A stretch of DNA of 64,000 bases. Source: Geomobilibacter sp964432205. Lineage in GTDB: Bacteria; Desulfobacterota; Desulfuromonadia; Geobacterales; DSM-12255. The notes under the pieces are model-generated. The model was given only the letters and a program-made list of their open reading frames with translations. It ran no database searches and was not told where the DNA came from. Each line of letters begins with the position of its first letter. Position 1 is the stretch's first letter. A program made the translations under genes and the position numbers. This document shows, one piece after another, positions 51,844 through 61,539 of this stretch. Location of the stretch: NCBI GenBank assembly GCA_964432205.1, contig CAYSMK010000013.1, positions 78,141 to 142,140 on the forward strand, read 5' to 3'.

Positions 51844-52578
51844 TTACTCCCCTTTCTGATTCTCTTTCTGCGCGTCAGGGACTGATGGTTTACCCGGGAG
51901 AACGGTTAACAGTTCCATTTCATAGATCATAACCCCCATGTCGTCCAGGGGCTCTCGGCCACCTGAGGCCGTGGCGGTGGGGAGCACTATCTGCCATTTT
52001 GCGCCTTCTGCCATCAGCGGCAAGACCTCCTGGAGGCCGGGAATGGCCTTGGTCAGGGGGTACGTCCTCGGCTTTGCTCCGACATACGTGCTTGCAACCT
52101 CCTTTCCGTCGACTTTGGTAATGCGATAATGAACCTTGACCTCATCCTTGAGGGTTGGCTTTTTGCCGGAACCCGCCCTGAGTACTTTGTATTGAACTCC
52201 GCTGGGTAATACAGTTACCCCTATTTGTTTGGCGTTTTCCGTCAAGAATGCAGTGCTTGCCTTACGGTATTCAGCGGTAGCTCGTTTTTCGGCACCCTGT
52301 TGATCGGCTACAATTTTCTTTTTCAGGTCAGTCAACGTTGCGTTCATCTGGTCCTGTGACAGTTGGGGGGTATCGTTAGTAAGGGCATCCCTTATCCCCT
52401 GTACCAGGGTCTCCGGATTGAGCTCCACGCCCTGTTTCCTGAAGTCACCGCCGATCTGATAGCCTACGCTGTAGTTGATCCTGTCCTTTTCGCTGTTCAA
52501 ATCCATTTTTTCGGCAGCGCAGCAGACGCTGACAGTAGAAATCATTATCAGTAAAAAAGATGGGACGGAGTACTTCAT
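51844..52578 (-). CDS. FKBP-type peptidyl-prolyl isomerase (Mip/FkpA-like)
   Basis: A 244-aa exported protein from the ATG at 52578 (AAAGGAACAAC site); a longer frame to 52845 is not supported. The signal peptide has CC near its end (VSVCCAAE), so a lipoprotein is possible. The N-terminal helical dimerisation domain (KDRINYSVGYQIGGDFRKQGVELNPETLVQGIRDAL) is followed by the FKBP domain (VLPSGVQYKVLRAGSGKKPTL, VKVHYRITKVDGKEV, LPLMAEGAKWQIVLP). The usual FKBP GWDEG-type core is replaced here by TKAIPGLQEVLPLM. It is a periplasmic chaperone that probably helps to fold the large oxidase encoded next. Confidence 0.9.
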   Translation of the reverse strand: MKYSVPSFLLIMISTVSVCCAAEKMDLNSEKDRINYSVGYQIGGDFRKQGVELNPETLVQGIRDALTNDTPQLSQDQMNATLTDLKKKIVADQQGAEKRATAEYRKASTAFLTENAKQIGVTVLPSGVQYKVLRAGSGKKPTLKDEVKVHYRITKVDGKEVASTYVGAKPRTYPLTKAIPGLQEVLPLMAEGAKWQIVLPTATASGGREPLDDMGVMIYEMELLTVLPGKPSVPDAQKENQKGE

Positions 52579-53271
52579 GTTGTTCCTTTCTGTCGGGCAG
52601 CGCATTGGGTGCTGACGGGAATGTTGATTAATCTGTTCTTTACACGCATCATGCATGCCACCATAAAATGTCAATAAAAACAGCATGTTTTGCTGTGGGT
52701 GATTTTTGTGTAAACAGTTCCGACAGCTGTAACTATTTGTTATTAGGTAATAAATCGCGTGCTTTTGGAAATAGTTTTTGGTGTCAATGCATGTTGTGTG
52801 CCGGGCAGGATTGGTGTGGGCATGTGGCGATAACATCAAGGACAACTGCTAGTTACTGATTCCGAGGTTTATTTGTTGATATTTATTTTGTCGCGGGCCC
52901 GTGTAATGGGTTTTGACAGATTGGTAAATACGTTTACAGATTTTCAAGTTGGAAAATGCCTGTCAGGCATGTCATATCTGTCCGGAAGGCTGTAAACAAT
53001 TACCGAAAGCCGCCCGGATAACCTGCATATTGCTTACAGGTTTCTGGAACTCGGTGAAGGATTATTGTGCTGATATTGTTAACTAATAATGAAGATTGCT
53101 TGGTCAGTACTGACTGCGTGTAAATGATGTTAGCCCGCTACGAATAGCAAAAGTGTAAAATATTCCGACATGATGTTGAGGCCTGTTAATTTAAGATTCG
53201 GCTGGTAAGGGTTGACGCAGGGGCAAGAGTGCATTACAAAAAAGCGCTGTCTCGATTCTGCCGGATAAAGG
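52579..53271. other. AT-rich non-coding region
   Basis: About 690 bp between the divergent FKBP-oxidase operon (-) and the ubiD-family gene (+), clearly richer in A+T than its surroundings. A TTGACA at 52913-52918 is a possible -35 element without a good -10. No conserved frame or RNA was recognised. The region must hold promoters for both sides. Confidence 0.5.
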
Positions 53272-55116
53272 ATGGGTATGGGGTATCGCAATCTGCGGGA
53301 ATGTGTTGCCGACCTGGAACGGTACGGCATGCTGAAGAGGGTAGAGGTCGAGGTCGATCCGTACCTGGAGGCAGGGGCGATCCAGCGCCGGGTCTACGCC
53401 GCAAAGGGGCCGGCCCTCCTCTTCACCAAGGTGGCGGGGTGTCGCTTCCCCATGCTGGGGAACCTGTTCGGCACCCTGGAGCGGACCCGCTTCCTGTTTC
53501 GCGATACCCTGGCAGCCATCGAAAAGCTCGTGGCGCTGAAGATCAACCCGGCCGAGGCGCTGCGGCATCCGCTGGGATGTGCTTTTGTGCTGCCGGCCGC
53601 CTGGCATTTGCTGCCGAGGAAGGTGGGGACAGGACCAATTCTCGCTAATCGAACCACCATCGACCAGCTTCCCCAGCTCAAGTCGTGGCCCGATGACGGC
53701 GGCGCCTTCATCACCCTGCCGCAGGTCTATTCCGAGAGCCCGGTTGCGCCCGGGTTCCGTCAGTCGAACCTGGGGATGTACCGGGTTCAGCTCTCCGGCA
53801 ACCGCTACGAGCAGAACCGTGAGATCGGCATCCACTACCAGATTCACCGCGGTATCGGGGTGCACCACGCCGAGGCCCTGGAGCGGAAGGTGCCGCTCAA
53901 GGTCAGCATCTTCGTCGGCGGACCGCCGGCCATGGGCGTCGCGGCGGTCATGCCGCTGCCGGAAGGGATGCCGGAGCTCTCTTTTGCCGGTCTCCTGGCT
54001 GGCCACCGGATACCCATGGTCTGCCGGCCCGGTGAACTTCCGATGCCGGCCGAGGCCGATTTCGTCATCACCGGCACCATCGATCCCGACAAAACCCTGC
54101 CGGAAGGACCCTTCGGCGACCACCTGGGGTACTACAGCCTGGCCCACGACTTCCCGGTCCTGCGGGTCGAGAGCGTCCATTACCGGGATGGCGCCATCTG
54201 GCCCTTCACCACGGTCGGCCGGCCTCCCCAGGAGGACACCTCCTTCGGAGCGTTCATTCATGAACTGACCGGCGGTCTGATCCCCACGGTCCTCCCGGGG
54301 GTGAGAGGGGTGCACGCCGTCGATGCGGCCGGCGTCCATCCGCTCCTCCTGGCCGTCGGCTCCGAGCGGTACGTGCCGTATGCTGCCGAACGGGAGCCGC
54401 TGGAACTCCTCACCATCGCCAACGCCATCCTTGGCCAGGGGCAGCTCTCCCTGGCAAAGTACCTCATGATTGCTGCCCACGAGGACAATCCGCCCGATAT
54501 CCACGATATCGCCGCCTTTTTCCGGCATATGCTGGAGCGGGTCGACTGGCAACGGGACCTGCACTTCCAGACCAGCACCACCATCGACACCCTGGACTAC
54601 TCGGGGAGCGGCCTGAACCGCGGCTCCAAGGTGGTAGTGGCTGCTGTCGGCCCGGCTCGTCGGAGGCTGGCAACGGAACTGCCGCCCGATCTCCGGCTGC
54701 CGGAAGGTTTCGGCGCGCCGCGGGTGGTCCTTCCCGGCATCCTGGCCGTGAACGGCCAGGCCAACAGTGGCGGCAGGAACGTTGCCGATCCGGCCGTGGA
54801 GAAGATGTGTGTGCGTCTGGCAGGGGAGGGGGGGCTGGAAGGATTTCCTCTCATCGTGCTGGCGGATGACAGCGACTTCGTGGCCCGGAGCCTCAACAAT
54901 TTCCTCTGGACGGTCTTTACCCGCTCCAATCCGGCATCTGATATTTATGGGGTCAACGCCGCCACGATCTGCAAACACTGGGGGTGCGAAGGGCCACTGG
55001 TGATCGACGCCCGTTGCAAACCTCACCACGCCCCGCCGCTTATCGACGACCCGGCGGTGGAAAGACGGGTGGATGCCTTGGCAGCACCGGGCGGGCCGCT
55101 GCATGGGATTGTGTGA
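53272..55116 (+). CDS. UbiD-family decarboxylase
   Basis: A 614-aa protein; the second ATG at 53278 fits the AAAGGATGGGT site better and may be the start. Family segments are YRNLRECVADLERYGMLKRV, FTKVAGCRFPMLGNLFGTLER, RQSNLGMYRVQLSGNRYEQNREIGIHYQIHRG, ITGTIDPDKTLPEGPFGDHLGYYSLAHDFPV and AIWPFTTVGRPPQEDTSFG. The Arg/Glu/Asp set of prenylated-FMN decarboxylases lies in these blocks. It is longer than E. coli UbiD (497 aa), as in a menaquinone-associated or aromatic-acid subgroup. There is no ubiX or quinone gene nearby, so the substrate is open. Confidence 0.88.
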   Translation: MGMGYRNLRECVADLERYGMLKRVEVEVDPYLEAGAIQRRVYAAKGPALLFTKVAGCRFPMLGNLFGTLERTRFLFRDTLAAIEKLVALKINPAEALRHPLGCAFVLPAAWHLLPRKVGTGPILANRTTIDQLPQLKSWPDDGGAFITLPQVYSESPVAPGFRQSNLGMYRVQLSGNRYEQNREIGIHYQIHRGIGVHHAEALERKVPLKVSIFVGGPPAMGVAAVMPLPEGMPELSFAGLLAGHRIPMVCRPGELPMPAEADFVITGTIDPDKTLPEGPFGDHLGYYSLAHDFPVLRVESVHYRDGAIWPFTTVGRPPQEDTSFGAFIHELTGGLIPTVLPGVRGVHAVDAAGVHPLLLAVGSERYVPYAAEREPLELLTIANAILGQGQLSLAKYLMIAAHEDNPPDIHDIAAFFRHMLERVDWQRDLHFQTSTTIDTLDYSGSGLNRGSKVVVAAVGPARRRLATELPPDLRLPEGFGAPRVVLPGILAVNGQANSGGRNVADPAVEKMCVRLAGEGGLEGFPLIVLADDSDFVARSLNNFLWTVFTRSNPASDIYGVNAATICKHWGCEGPLVIDARCKPHHAPPLIDDPAVERRVDALAAPGGPLHGIV

Positions 55117-55166
55117 GGGCTGGGACTGGGGACTGGGGGAAAAACAATGTCATGCCGAGATCACGT

Positions 55167-55253
55167 CCCCCTTTATGAAAGGGGGATTTAGGGGGATTTG
55201 CCTTTGCTCGCCACCTGGAAATCCCCCCTGGCCCCCCTTTCTCAAAAGGGGGG
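55167..55253. repeat. REP-like inverted repeat element
   Basis: Two small hairpins (CCCCCTTTATGAAAGGGGG at 55167-55185 and CCCCCCTTTCTCAAAAGGGGGG ending at 55253) flank complementary GGGGGATTT/AAATCCCCC blocks, so that the whole element can fold on itself. This kind of intergenic repeat is common in many bacterial genomes. Confidence 0.75.
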
Positions 55254-55291
55254 AACCTTCGGCTGGAGCTTGGCGCTGATCGGGTGGGGAA

Positions 55292-55549
55292 TTACGACAC
55301 CGCCAGCCGGAGCGCCGAACTCTCCTTCGCGGTTAACTCTCCTTCCACCAGCCGCACCTCGGCTCCACCCAACGCCTCAACGACCACGGTTCCGGAACCG
55401 GCCACGGTAACCGTCCCTCCTGCATTGAGCAGGTAGTCCCGCCCACTGCCGTCGGTCACCCAGATGGTTCCCACCAGGCAGTGCAGCGAAAACGGTCTGC
55501 GCTTGCCGTCGATGCTCAGCAATTCGGTTTCCGGCAGGTTGATTTCCAT
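55292..55549 (-). CDS. DUF2917 small protein
   Basis: An 85-aa protein from the ATG at 55549 (AAGGGGGGTGTAAA site). It is beta-rich and cupin-like: LHCLVGTIWVTDGSGRDYLLNAGGTVTVAGSGTVVVEAL matches the DUF2917 pattern, where a conserved GTIWVT.....D..L..G motif occurs. Function unknown. It is divergent from the MocR-type regulator, and that neighbourhood is often seen for DUF2917 genes, so it may be the regulator's target. Confidence 0.72.
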   Translation of the reverse strand: MEINLPETELLSIDGKRRPFSLHCLVGTIWVTDGSGRDYLLNAGGTVTVAGSGTVVVEALGGAEVRLVEGELTAKESSALRLAVS

Positions 55550-55708
55550 TTTACACCCCCCTTTGTGCCACAGTATCCCCAAGCAATTTTCTTGAACAGA
55601 TGCAGCAGGAAAGATTTGTTACCATGACAGTTGTTGCTTTGCTAAACTGTTACCGTCCATTTTCGCAGCAACTGTATCTGTCGTCAGTGACGGTGGGGGC
55701 GTAAGGTG

Positions 55709-57151
55709 ATGACCATGAACGGGGAACTTTTGACAGCGGGGAGCCGTCTGCCGCTCTACGAGCAGGTGGCGGAGAAACTGGTCGGCCTGGTCGAGCAGGG
55801 GACATTACGGGCCGGCGACCGGGTGCCGTCCATCCGGGCCATGAGCAGGCAGCTGGCCGTGAGCATCAATACGGTGATGCAGGCGTACGCCGTTCTGGAG
55901 GACCGGCGGGTCCTGGAGGCGCGTCCCCAGTCGGGGTATTACGTCTGCTCGCGGCTGCCGGAGATTGCCGACTGCCCGGTCAGCGCCCGGCAGCCGATCG
56001 TCCCGGCGCCGGTGACCGTGAGCGATCTCTGTCAACAGGTGCTGATGAACATGATGAACAGCAACCTGGTCCCCCTGGGAGGGGTTATCCCGAACCCGGC
56101 GCTGATCCCCACTGCGCGGCTGAACCGGATGCTTGCCTCGGAAAGCCGGCGGTTTCCCGTCCAGAGCGTCTCCTACATGATGACGCCGGGAAGCGAGCGG
56201 TTGCGCAACCAGATCGCCAAGCGGGCGCTCTTGGCCGGCTGCAGCGTGCGTCCGGACGAGGTGGTGATCACCACCGGCTGCGTGGAGGCGGTGGCGCTGG
56301 CCCTGCGGGCAGTCTGCCGGCAGGGGGACAATATCGCCATCGAGTCGCCGATTTACTTCAATTTCCTGCAACTGATCCGGGAGCTGGGGCTGAACGCCCT
56401 GGAGATTCCGTCCACACCGCGGGAGGGGATGAGTATCGAGGCGCTGCGCTATGCCATCGAGCACAACCCGGTAAAGGCGTGCCTGATCATCGCCAATTTC
56501 GGCAACCCTCTGGGGAGCCTGATGCCGGACGGGAAGAAGAAGGAGCTGGTGGAACTCCTCGGCCGCCACGATATCCCGTTGATCGAGGACGACGTCTACG
56601 GCGATCTCTGTTTCACCACCAACCGGCCGACCGCCGTCAAGGCCTATGACCGGAAGGGGATGGTGATCTACTGTTCGTCATTCTCGAAGACGGTGGCACC
56701 TGGGTACCGGGTGGGATGGACGATTGCGGGGCGTTTTCAGCCGGAGATCGAGCGGCTCAAGATGCTGATCAACGTCGCCACCCCGTCACCGACCCAACTG
56801 GCCATGGCCGAGTTCCTGGCCAATGGCGGGTATGATCACCAGCTCCGTTCCATCAGAAAGAGTTACGCCCGGCAGGTGGCGCTGATGGCGGAGGCGGTAG
56901 GGAGGTATTTCCCGTCCGGTACCAGGGTGACCCGTCCGGCGGGGAGTTCCGTTCTCTGGGTGGAGATGCCCGAACGGATCGACGCGATAGCCCTCTATCA
57001 CCAGGCGTTCGCCAGCGGCATCTCCATAGCGCCGGGGCCGCTCTTTTCCATCAGCGGCAAGTTTCGCAACTACATCCGGCTGAACGCCTCGTTCTGGTCC
57101 CCCGAGGTTGAGGGAGCGATCCGCACCCTGGGCGGTCTGGCGGCAGGGTAA
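55709..57151 (+). CDS. MocR-type regulator: GntR helix-turn-helix fused to aminotransferase
   Basis: About 480 aa; the start may be the ATG at 55709 or 55715. The N-terminal GntR domain (about 10-80: LPLYEQVAEKLVGLVEQGTLRAGDRVPSIRAMSRQLAVSINTV) is followed by a fold-type I aminotransferase domain. This has LIIANFGNPLGSLM, PLIEDDVYGDLCF and YCSSFSKTVAPGYRVGW, where the Lys in SFSKT should hold PLP. Such proteins are transcription factors that sense PLP or amino compounds; some retain catalysis. It is divergently transcribed from the DUF2917 gene. Confidence 0.9.
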   Translation: MTMNGELLTAGSRLPLYEQVAEKLVGLVEQGTLRAGDRVPSIRAMSRQLAVSINTVMQAYAVLEDRRVLEARPQSGYYVCSRLPEIADCPVSARQPIVPAPVTVSDLCQQVLMNMMNSNLVPLGGVIPNPALIPTARLNRMLASESRRFPVQSVSYMMTPGSERLRNQIAKRALLAGCSVRPDEVVITTGCVEAVALALRAVCRQGDNIAIESPIYFNFLQLIRELGLNALEIPSTPREGMSIEALRYAIEHNPVKACLIIANFGNPLGSLMPDGKKKELVELLGRHDIPLIEDDVYGDLCFTTNRPTAVKAYDRKGMVIYCSSFSKTVAPGYRVGWTIAGRFQPEIERLKMLINVATPSPTQLAMAEFLANGGYDHQLRSIRKSYARQVALMAEAVGRYFPSGTRVTRPAGSSVLWVEMPERIDAIALYHQAFASGISIAPGPLFSISGKFRNYIRLNASFWSPEVEGAIRTLGGLAAG

Positions 57152-57245
57152 CTGGGGGAATGAGTGAGGAGTGAGGAGGAACATGTTGACAATAGTTGAA
57201 TAAAGTGCGGCATGGTCCGGTCTGGAAATAGCCGCTGGTTATAAA

Positions 57246-57291
57246 GCCCCGTTAGGGGCGCCCGCCTGTAGCCGGGGGATTCACCCCCCGG
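57246..57291. repeat. Paired GC hairpins, REP-like
   Basis: GCCCC-GTTA-GGGGC (57246-57259) is followed by CCGGGGG...CCCCCGG (57272-57291), downstream of both the MocR gene and the convergent ROK gene. This is probably an intergenic repeat serving as a bidirectional transcript end. Confidence 0.5.
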
Positions 57292-57346
57292 ATGGATGCA
57301 GATAAATCCCTTCCTCATGTACGTATCGATGATCAGCAGTTTCCCT

Positions 57347-58309
57347 TCACAACCCCTTTTCCCACGCCAGGGCCGCCATCCCCAGGAGTCCGGCATCGTC
57401 CCCCAGCGTGCCGGGCAGTACCCGTACCCGCTCTGTTGCCGCCGGGAAGGCACGGGCCTTGAGCTCCGCCTCCATGGCCGGGGCGATGTACGGGAAGCTC
57501 ATGGCCATGCCGCCGGTCAGGATAAAGGCCTCCAGGTTGAGGAGATTGACGGCCGTGGCCGCAGCCTGTCCCAGGTAGCGCCCGGCGCGGGCCAGGAGCT
57601 GCCGGGCGAGCGGGTCCCCCTGGGCAGCCGCCAGGCCGACGGTTTCAGCGGTGAGCGTGTCCCGGTCGGTGTCGGCGAGCATGCTGGTCGTGCCCGCATC
57701 CAGCTGCTGCCTCGCCTCGGTCAGCAGGGCACTGGCCGAGGCGTACTGTTCAAGGCAGCCCCGGTTGCCGCAGGGGCAGGGGATGCCTGCCGGTTCCACC
57801 GTGGCATGGCCGAATTCGCTGGCAATGCCGTCGTGTCCGGTCCAGAGAGAACCATTCAGGATCAGGCCGCTGCCAACCCCGGTACCCAGGGTGAACAGGA
57901 GAAATGACGAGAAAGGTCGTCCGGCCCCGAAGCGAAGTTCGCCGACGGCAGCGGCATTGGCGTCATTGGCGGTAACGGCCGGCAGCCCGGTGGTGGCCAG
58001 CAGTAGATCGTTGATGTTGAGACCGTCCAGAAAAGGGAGGTTGACCGCCTTGTGGAGCAGTCCGGCTCCATTCACCAGTCCCGGCAGACCAGCCCCGATG
58101 GCCGGAATGGTCCTGTGCCGGTGGCGCGCCTCGGCGCGCAGCTCCTCGATGGCCGTTCCCAGCCCATCGACAAACGCGGACAGGCCGCCTGTTACGCAGG
58201 TGGGGCGGCGTGACCGCGCAATGATCGATCCATCCCTGCTGATCAGGGCCAGTCTGAGGTTGGTTCCTCCCAGGTCGATGGCCAGCGTGACGTCACTGGT
58301 GGCTGTCAC
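57347..58309 (-). CDS. ROK-family glucokinase
   Basis: A 320-aa sugar kinase. It has TLAIDLGGTNLRLALI (phosphate 1), NDANAAAVGE, LFTLGTGVGSGLILNG and the ROK zinc signature CPCGNRGCLEQYAS with the preceding His in EFGHATVE. It phosphorylates glucose or a related hexose. Glucose released from trehalose or glucan could be its substrate, but the gene is 17 kb from those genes. The start overlaps the HIT gene stop by four bases, so the two are coupled. Confidence 0.9.
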   Translation of the reverse strand: MTATSDVTLAIDLGGTNLRLALISRDGSIIARSRRPTCVTGGLSAFVDGLGTAIEELRAEARHRHRTIPAIGAGLPGLVNGAGLLHKAVNLPFLDGLNINDLLLATTGLPAVTANDANAAAVGELRFGAGRPFSSFLLFTLGTGVGSGLILNGSLWTGHDGIASEFGHATVEPAGIPCPCGNRGCLEQYASASALLTEARQQLDAGTTSMLADTDRDTLTAETVGLAAAQGDPLARQLLARAGRYLGQAAATAVNLLNLEAFILTGGMAMSFPYIAPAMEAELKARAFPAATERVRVLPGTLGDDAGLLGMAALAWEKGL

Positions 58310-58806
58310 GGTTCCGGCCGGAGGGCAGCGGCCTGAAAGGCCGGCTGGAGGCGGTCAAAGGTGACGGCGAGATTCTCGGGCATGATCCGCACGTCGGGAA
58401 TGACGGACATGAAGTTGGTATCGCCACCCCACCTTGGCACGATGTGCAGGTGGATATGGTCCTCGACCCCTGCCCCCGCGGCGCGGCCGAGATTGATGCC
58501 GATGTTGAACCCATCCGGCTGTGCCGTTTCCTGCAGTATCCGTTTACACAGCCCGAGGGTCCGGAAAAGATCGAGCATTTCTTCGCTGGTGAGCCCTTCG
58601 ATTTCGGCGGTGTGGCGGTTGGGTGCTATCAGCAGGTGACCGTTGGTGTAGGGGTAGCGGTTCAGCATCACCAGCGAGAGCCGGCTACGGTACACCAAGA
58701 GCCGTTCCCGATCGCATTCCTGGTCCGGGGGAAGGCAGAAGATGCACTCGGTTGGCTTGTTGTTCAGGATGTATTCCATTCTCCAGGGGGCCCAAAGGCG
58801 TTCCAT
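58306..58806 (-). CDS. HIT-family nucleotide hydrolase/phosphorylase
   Basis: A 166-aa protein from the ATG at 58806; the longer frame to 58905 lacks a better site. It has ECIFCLPPDQE near the N-terminus with a Cys pair, LNRYPYTNGHLLIAPNRH and the HIT triad GVEDHIHLHIVPRW. It resembles bacterial Ap4A-phosphorylase-like HIT proteins (MERLWAPWRMEYI is their typical start). It hydrolyses dinucleoside polyphosphates or nucleotidyl conjugates. It is cotranscribed with the ROK kinase. Confidence 0.9.
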   Translation of the reverse strand: MERLWAPWRMEYILNNKPTECIFCLPPDQECDRERLLVYRSRLSLVMLNRYPYTNGHLLIAPNRHTAEIEGLTSEEMLDLFRTLGLCKRILQETAQPDGFNIGINLGRAAGAGVEDHIHLHIVPRWGGDTNFMSVIPDVRIMPENLAVTFDRLQPAFQAAALRPEP

Positions 58807-59008
58807 AGGTGCAATTTCCTTTTTTGCTGGTAGACTAAAATTTTTGAATGAAGATTCGCTGAATGGGTATGGTAACGGACTGAAAACGAACTGTTGGCTG
58901 ACCAAAAATGAGCCGTGGTATTTTCTATTAACACATCGACAGTTCTTGACAAGCGTTTTACGAATCTATTCCAATAGAATGCGTTTATATTTTATTGTCA
59001 ATAAACAC

Positions 59009-59036
59009 TTGACAGGCCGGAAGGAATGGGCATATC
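59009..59036 (+). promoter_or_regulatory. Candidate promoter of maeB
   Basis: TTGACA at 59009-59014 with CATATC 16 bases later. The -10 element is weak. A second TTGACA is at 58946. The 326-bp stretch 58807-59132 is AT-rich and holds nothing else I can name. Confidence 0.3.
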
Positions 59037-59132
59037 TTAGCCAACTTCGGCTAATGGCTGCGTTATTTGGGCAAAATTGTTGGTGGGGTAGAAAGTTATT
59101 TTACTTATACTGAAAACAGGGGAGGACTATGC

Positions 59133-61391
59133 ATGACCAAGAAAATTGATGCGCTAGAATACCATTCCATGGGGCGTAAAGGCAAGATCGAGGTTGTCGC
59201 GACCAAACCGTGCCTAACATCCAGGGACCTGGCTTTGGCATATACGCCGGGCGTTGCCGAGCCCTGTCTGGAGATCGAGAAGAATCCCGAAGATGCCTAC
59301 AAGTATACGGCCAAGGGGAACCTGGTGGCGGTCGTGTCAAACGGCACGGCAGTACTGGGTCTCGGCAACCTGGGCGCCCTGGCCGGCAAACCGGTCATGG
59401 AGGGAAAGGGGGTCCTCTTCAAGCGCTTTGCCGACATCGATGTCTTCGATATCGAACTCGACACCGAGAACCCCGACGAGATCATCAAGGCCTGTCAGCT
59501 CCTGCAGCCGACCTTCGGCGGGATCAACCTGGAGGACATCAAGGCGCCGGAGTGCTTCTACATAGAGGAAGAGCTCAAGAAGACCATGAACATCCCGGTC
59601 TTTCACGATGATCAGCACGGCACGGCCATCATCTCCTCTGCTGCCCTCATCAACGCCCTGGAGCTGATCGGCAAGAAAATCGAAGAGATCCGGATCGTGG
59701 TGAACGGTGCCGGCGCCGCGGCCATTGCCTGCGCCAACCTGGCCATTTCCCTCGGGGTGAAAAAAGAGAACCTGGTCATGTGCGACACCAAGGGGGTCAT
59801 CTACCAGGGGCGCAGCGAGGGGATGAACAAGTACAAGGAACGCTTTGCCGTCGATACCAAGTTTCGTACCCTCGAAGAGGTGGCAGACGGGGCGGATGTC
59901 TTGTTCGGCCTCTCCTCCAAGGGGGCGTTCACTCCGGAGATGGTGCGCAAGATGGCAGTGAACCCGATCATCTTCGCCATGGCCAACCCCGACCCGGAGA
60001 TCACCCCTGAAGAGGCAAGGGCGGTCAGGGGTGACGTCCTCGTCGCCACCGGCCGTTCCGACTACCCCAACCAGGTGAACAACGTCCTCGGCTTCCCGTT
60101 CATCTTCCGCGGCGCCCTCGACGTGCGGGCCACCTCCATCAACGAGGAGATGAAAAAGGCAGCGGTGTATGCCCTGGCCGAGCTGGCCCGTGAGGAGTGC
60201 CCGGACTCGGTCTGCCGTGCCTACGGCAATGTAAAGTTTTCCTTTGGCAGCGACTACATCATTCCCAAGCCGTTCGACCCCCGTGCCCTCTTGCGGGTGG
60301 CCCCGGCCGTCGCCAAGGCGGCCATGGAGACCGGCGTGGCCAGGCTGCCGATCGAAGACATGGAAAAGTATGTCGAGCACCTGGAGGCGTTGCAGGGAAA
60401 GGCAAAGGAGACCCTGCGGCTCTTGATCAACAAGGCCAAGTGTGATCCGAAGCGGATCGTCTTTCCGGAAGGGGACAACGAGAAGATCCTGCGGGCGGTG
60501 CATGTCCTGATCGAAGAGGGGATTGCCCATCCGATCCTCATCGGTAACCAGGATAAGATCTCGGCCAAGATGGAGGAGTTGGGACTCGAATTCAACGGCA
60601 GCGTGCCGATCATCGATCCGGCCACCTATGAGAAGTCGGACGAGTATGCCGACGAGCTCTTCCGGCTGCGGCAGCGCAAGGGGCTTACCCAGTCAGAGGC
60701 CAGGCGGCTGATGACCCGCAAGTCCCGCACCCATTTCGGCTGCATGATGGTGCGCCAGGGTGATGCGGATGCACTGCTCGCCGGTATCGACACCCACTAC
60801 CCCGAGACCATCCGTCCCGCCCTGGAGGTGATCGGCAAGCAGTGCGGTCTCTCCAGCGTCCACGGCCTCTACATGATGGTGTTCAAGAAGGGGATCTACT
60901 TCCTGGGCGACACCACGGTCAGCATCGAGCCGACCGCCGAGGAACTGGCCGAAACCGCCATCCTTGCTGCCGAAAAGGCGAGGTTGCTGGACATCGAACC
61001 CACGGTTGCCATGCTTTCTTTCTCCAACTTCGGCTCGGCCAACCATCCGCTGGCCAGGAAGGTGCGGCGGGCCGTGGAGATCGTCAAGGAAAAGGCTCCT
61101 GGCCTGATCGTCGACGGGGAGATGCAGTCTGACACCGCCGTGGTTTCGGAGATCCTGCAGAAGAGCTTCCCGTTCGCGTCACTGAAAGAGGCGGCCAATG
61201 TCCTCATCTTCCCTGACCTGAACTCCGGCAACATCTGCTACAAGCTCCTGCACCACCTGGGTGGCGCCGAGGCAATCGGTCCGATCCTGATGGGGATGAA
61301 CAAGCCGGTGCACGTCCTGCAGCGGGGCGACGATGTGGCCGACATCGTCAACATGGCGGCCATTGCCGTGGTGGATGCCCAGAATTCCTGA
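59133..61391 (+). CDS. maeB: NADP-dependent malic enzyme with phosphotransacetylase-like domain
   Basis: A 752-aa protein from the ATG at 59133 (GGGGAGGACTATGC site); frames from 59067 begin with TTG. The N-terminal malic enzyme (about 1-410) has LALAYTPGVAEPCLEIEK, VVSNGTAVLGLGNLGALAGKPVMEGK, IPVFHDDQHGTAI and VVNGAGAAAIACANL for NAD(P). The C-terminal part (about 430-750) is the phosphotransacetylase-like domain (KRIVFPEGDNEKILRA...), which in MaeB is regulatory and binds acetyl-CoA. It converts malate to pyruvate and CO2 with NADPH. Followed by a strong terminator. Confidence 0.95.
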   Translation: MTKKIDALEYHSMGRKGKIEVVATKPCLTSRDLALAYTPGVAEPCLEIEKNPEDAYKYTAKGNLVAVVSNGTAVLGLGNLGALAGKPVMEGKGVLFKRFADIDVFDIELDTENPDEIIKACQLLQPTFGGINLEDIKAPECFYIEEELKKTMNIPVFHDDQHGTAIISSAALINALELIGKKIEEIRIVVNGAGAAAIACANLAISLGVKKENLVMCDTKGVIYQGRSEGMNKYKERFAVDTKFRTLEEVADGADVLFGLSSKGAFTPEMVRKMAVNPIIFAMANPDPEITPEEARAVRGDVLVATGRSDYPNQVNNVLGFPFIFRGALDVRATSINEEMKKAAVYALAELAREECPDSVCRAYGNVKFSFGSDYIIPKPFDPRALLRVAPAVAKAAMETGVARLPIEDMEKYVEHLEALQGKAKETLRLLINKAKCDPKRIVFPEGDNEKILRAVHVLIEEGIAHPILIGNQDKISAKMEELGLEFNGSVPIIDPATYEKSDEYADELFRLRQRKGLTQSEARRLMTRKSRTHFGCMMVRQGDADALLAGIDTHYPETIRPALEVIGKQCGLSSVHGLYMMVFKKGIYFLGDTTVSIEPTAEELAETAILAAEKARLLDIEPTVAMLSFSNFGSANHPLARKVRRAVEIVKEKAPGLIVDGEMQSDTAVVSEILQKSFPFASLKEAANVLIFPDLNSGNICYKLLHHLGGAEAIGPILMGMNKPVHVLQRGDDVADIVNMAAIAVVDAQNS

Positions 61392-61423
61392 GCAATGATT
61401 TTGCAGTAACGTTACCTGAGCGA

Positions 61424-61448
61424 GGGGGCCTGTCCGGCCCCCTTTTTT
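61424..61448 (+). terminator. Rho-independent terminator of maeB
   Basis: The stem GGGGGCC/GGCCCCC (61424-61430 with 61436-61442, loop TGTCC) is followed by seven T residues, about 33 bp after the maeB stop. Confidence 0.92.
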
Positions 61449-61539
61449 TGCGTCCTGCCTGATAAGATAAGGGTGTGTGCGGTCGCCGGAGGAATTGAAT
61501 GAGGTGCGGGCGTCATAGTAATCGTTTGCTTGGTCGTTT

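Noticed and set aside
53191..55104. 637-aa minus-strand frame opposite the ubiD-family gene
   Set aside because: Third-position GC keeps the antisense frame open; the plus strand has the full UbiD motifs and the minus translation has none.
55167..57291. CRISPR-like repeats
   Set aside because: The repeats are two isolated inverted-repeat elements, with no regular direct repeats and spacers; no cas genes are present in the window.
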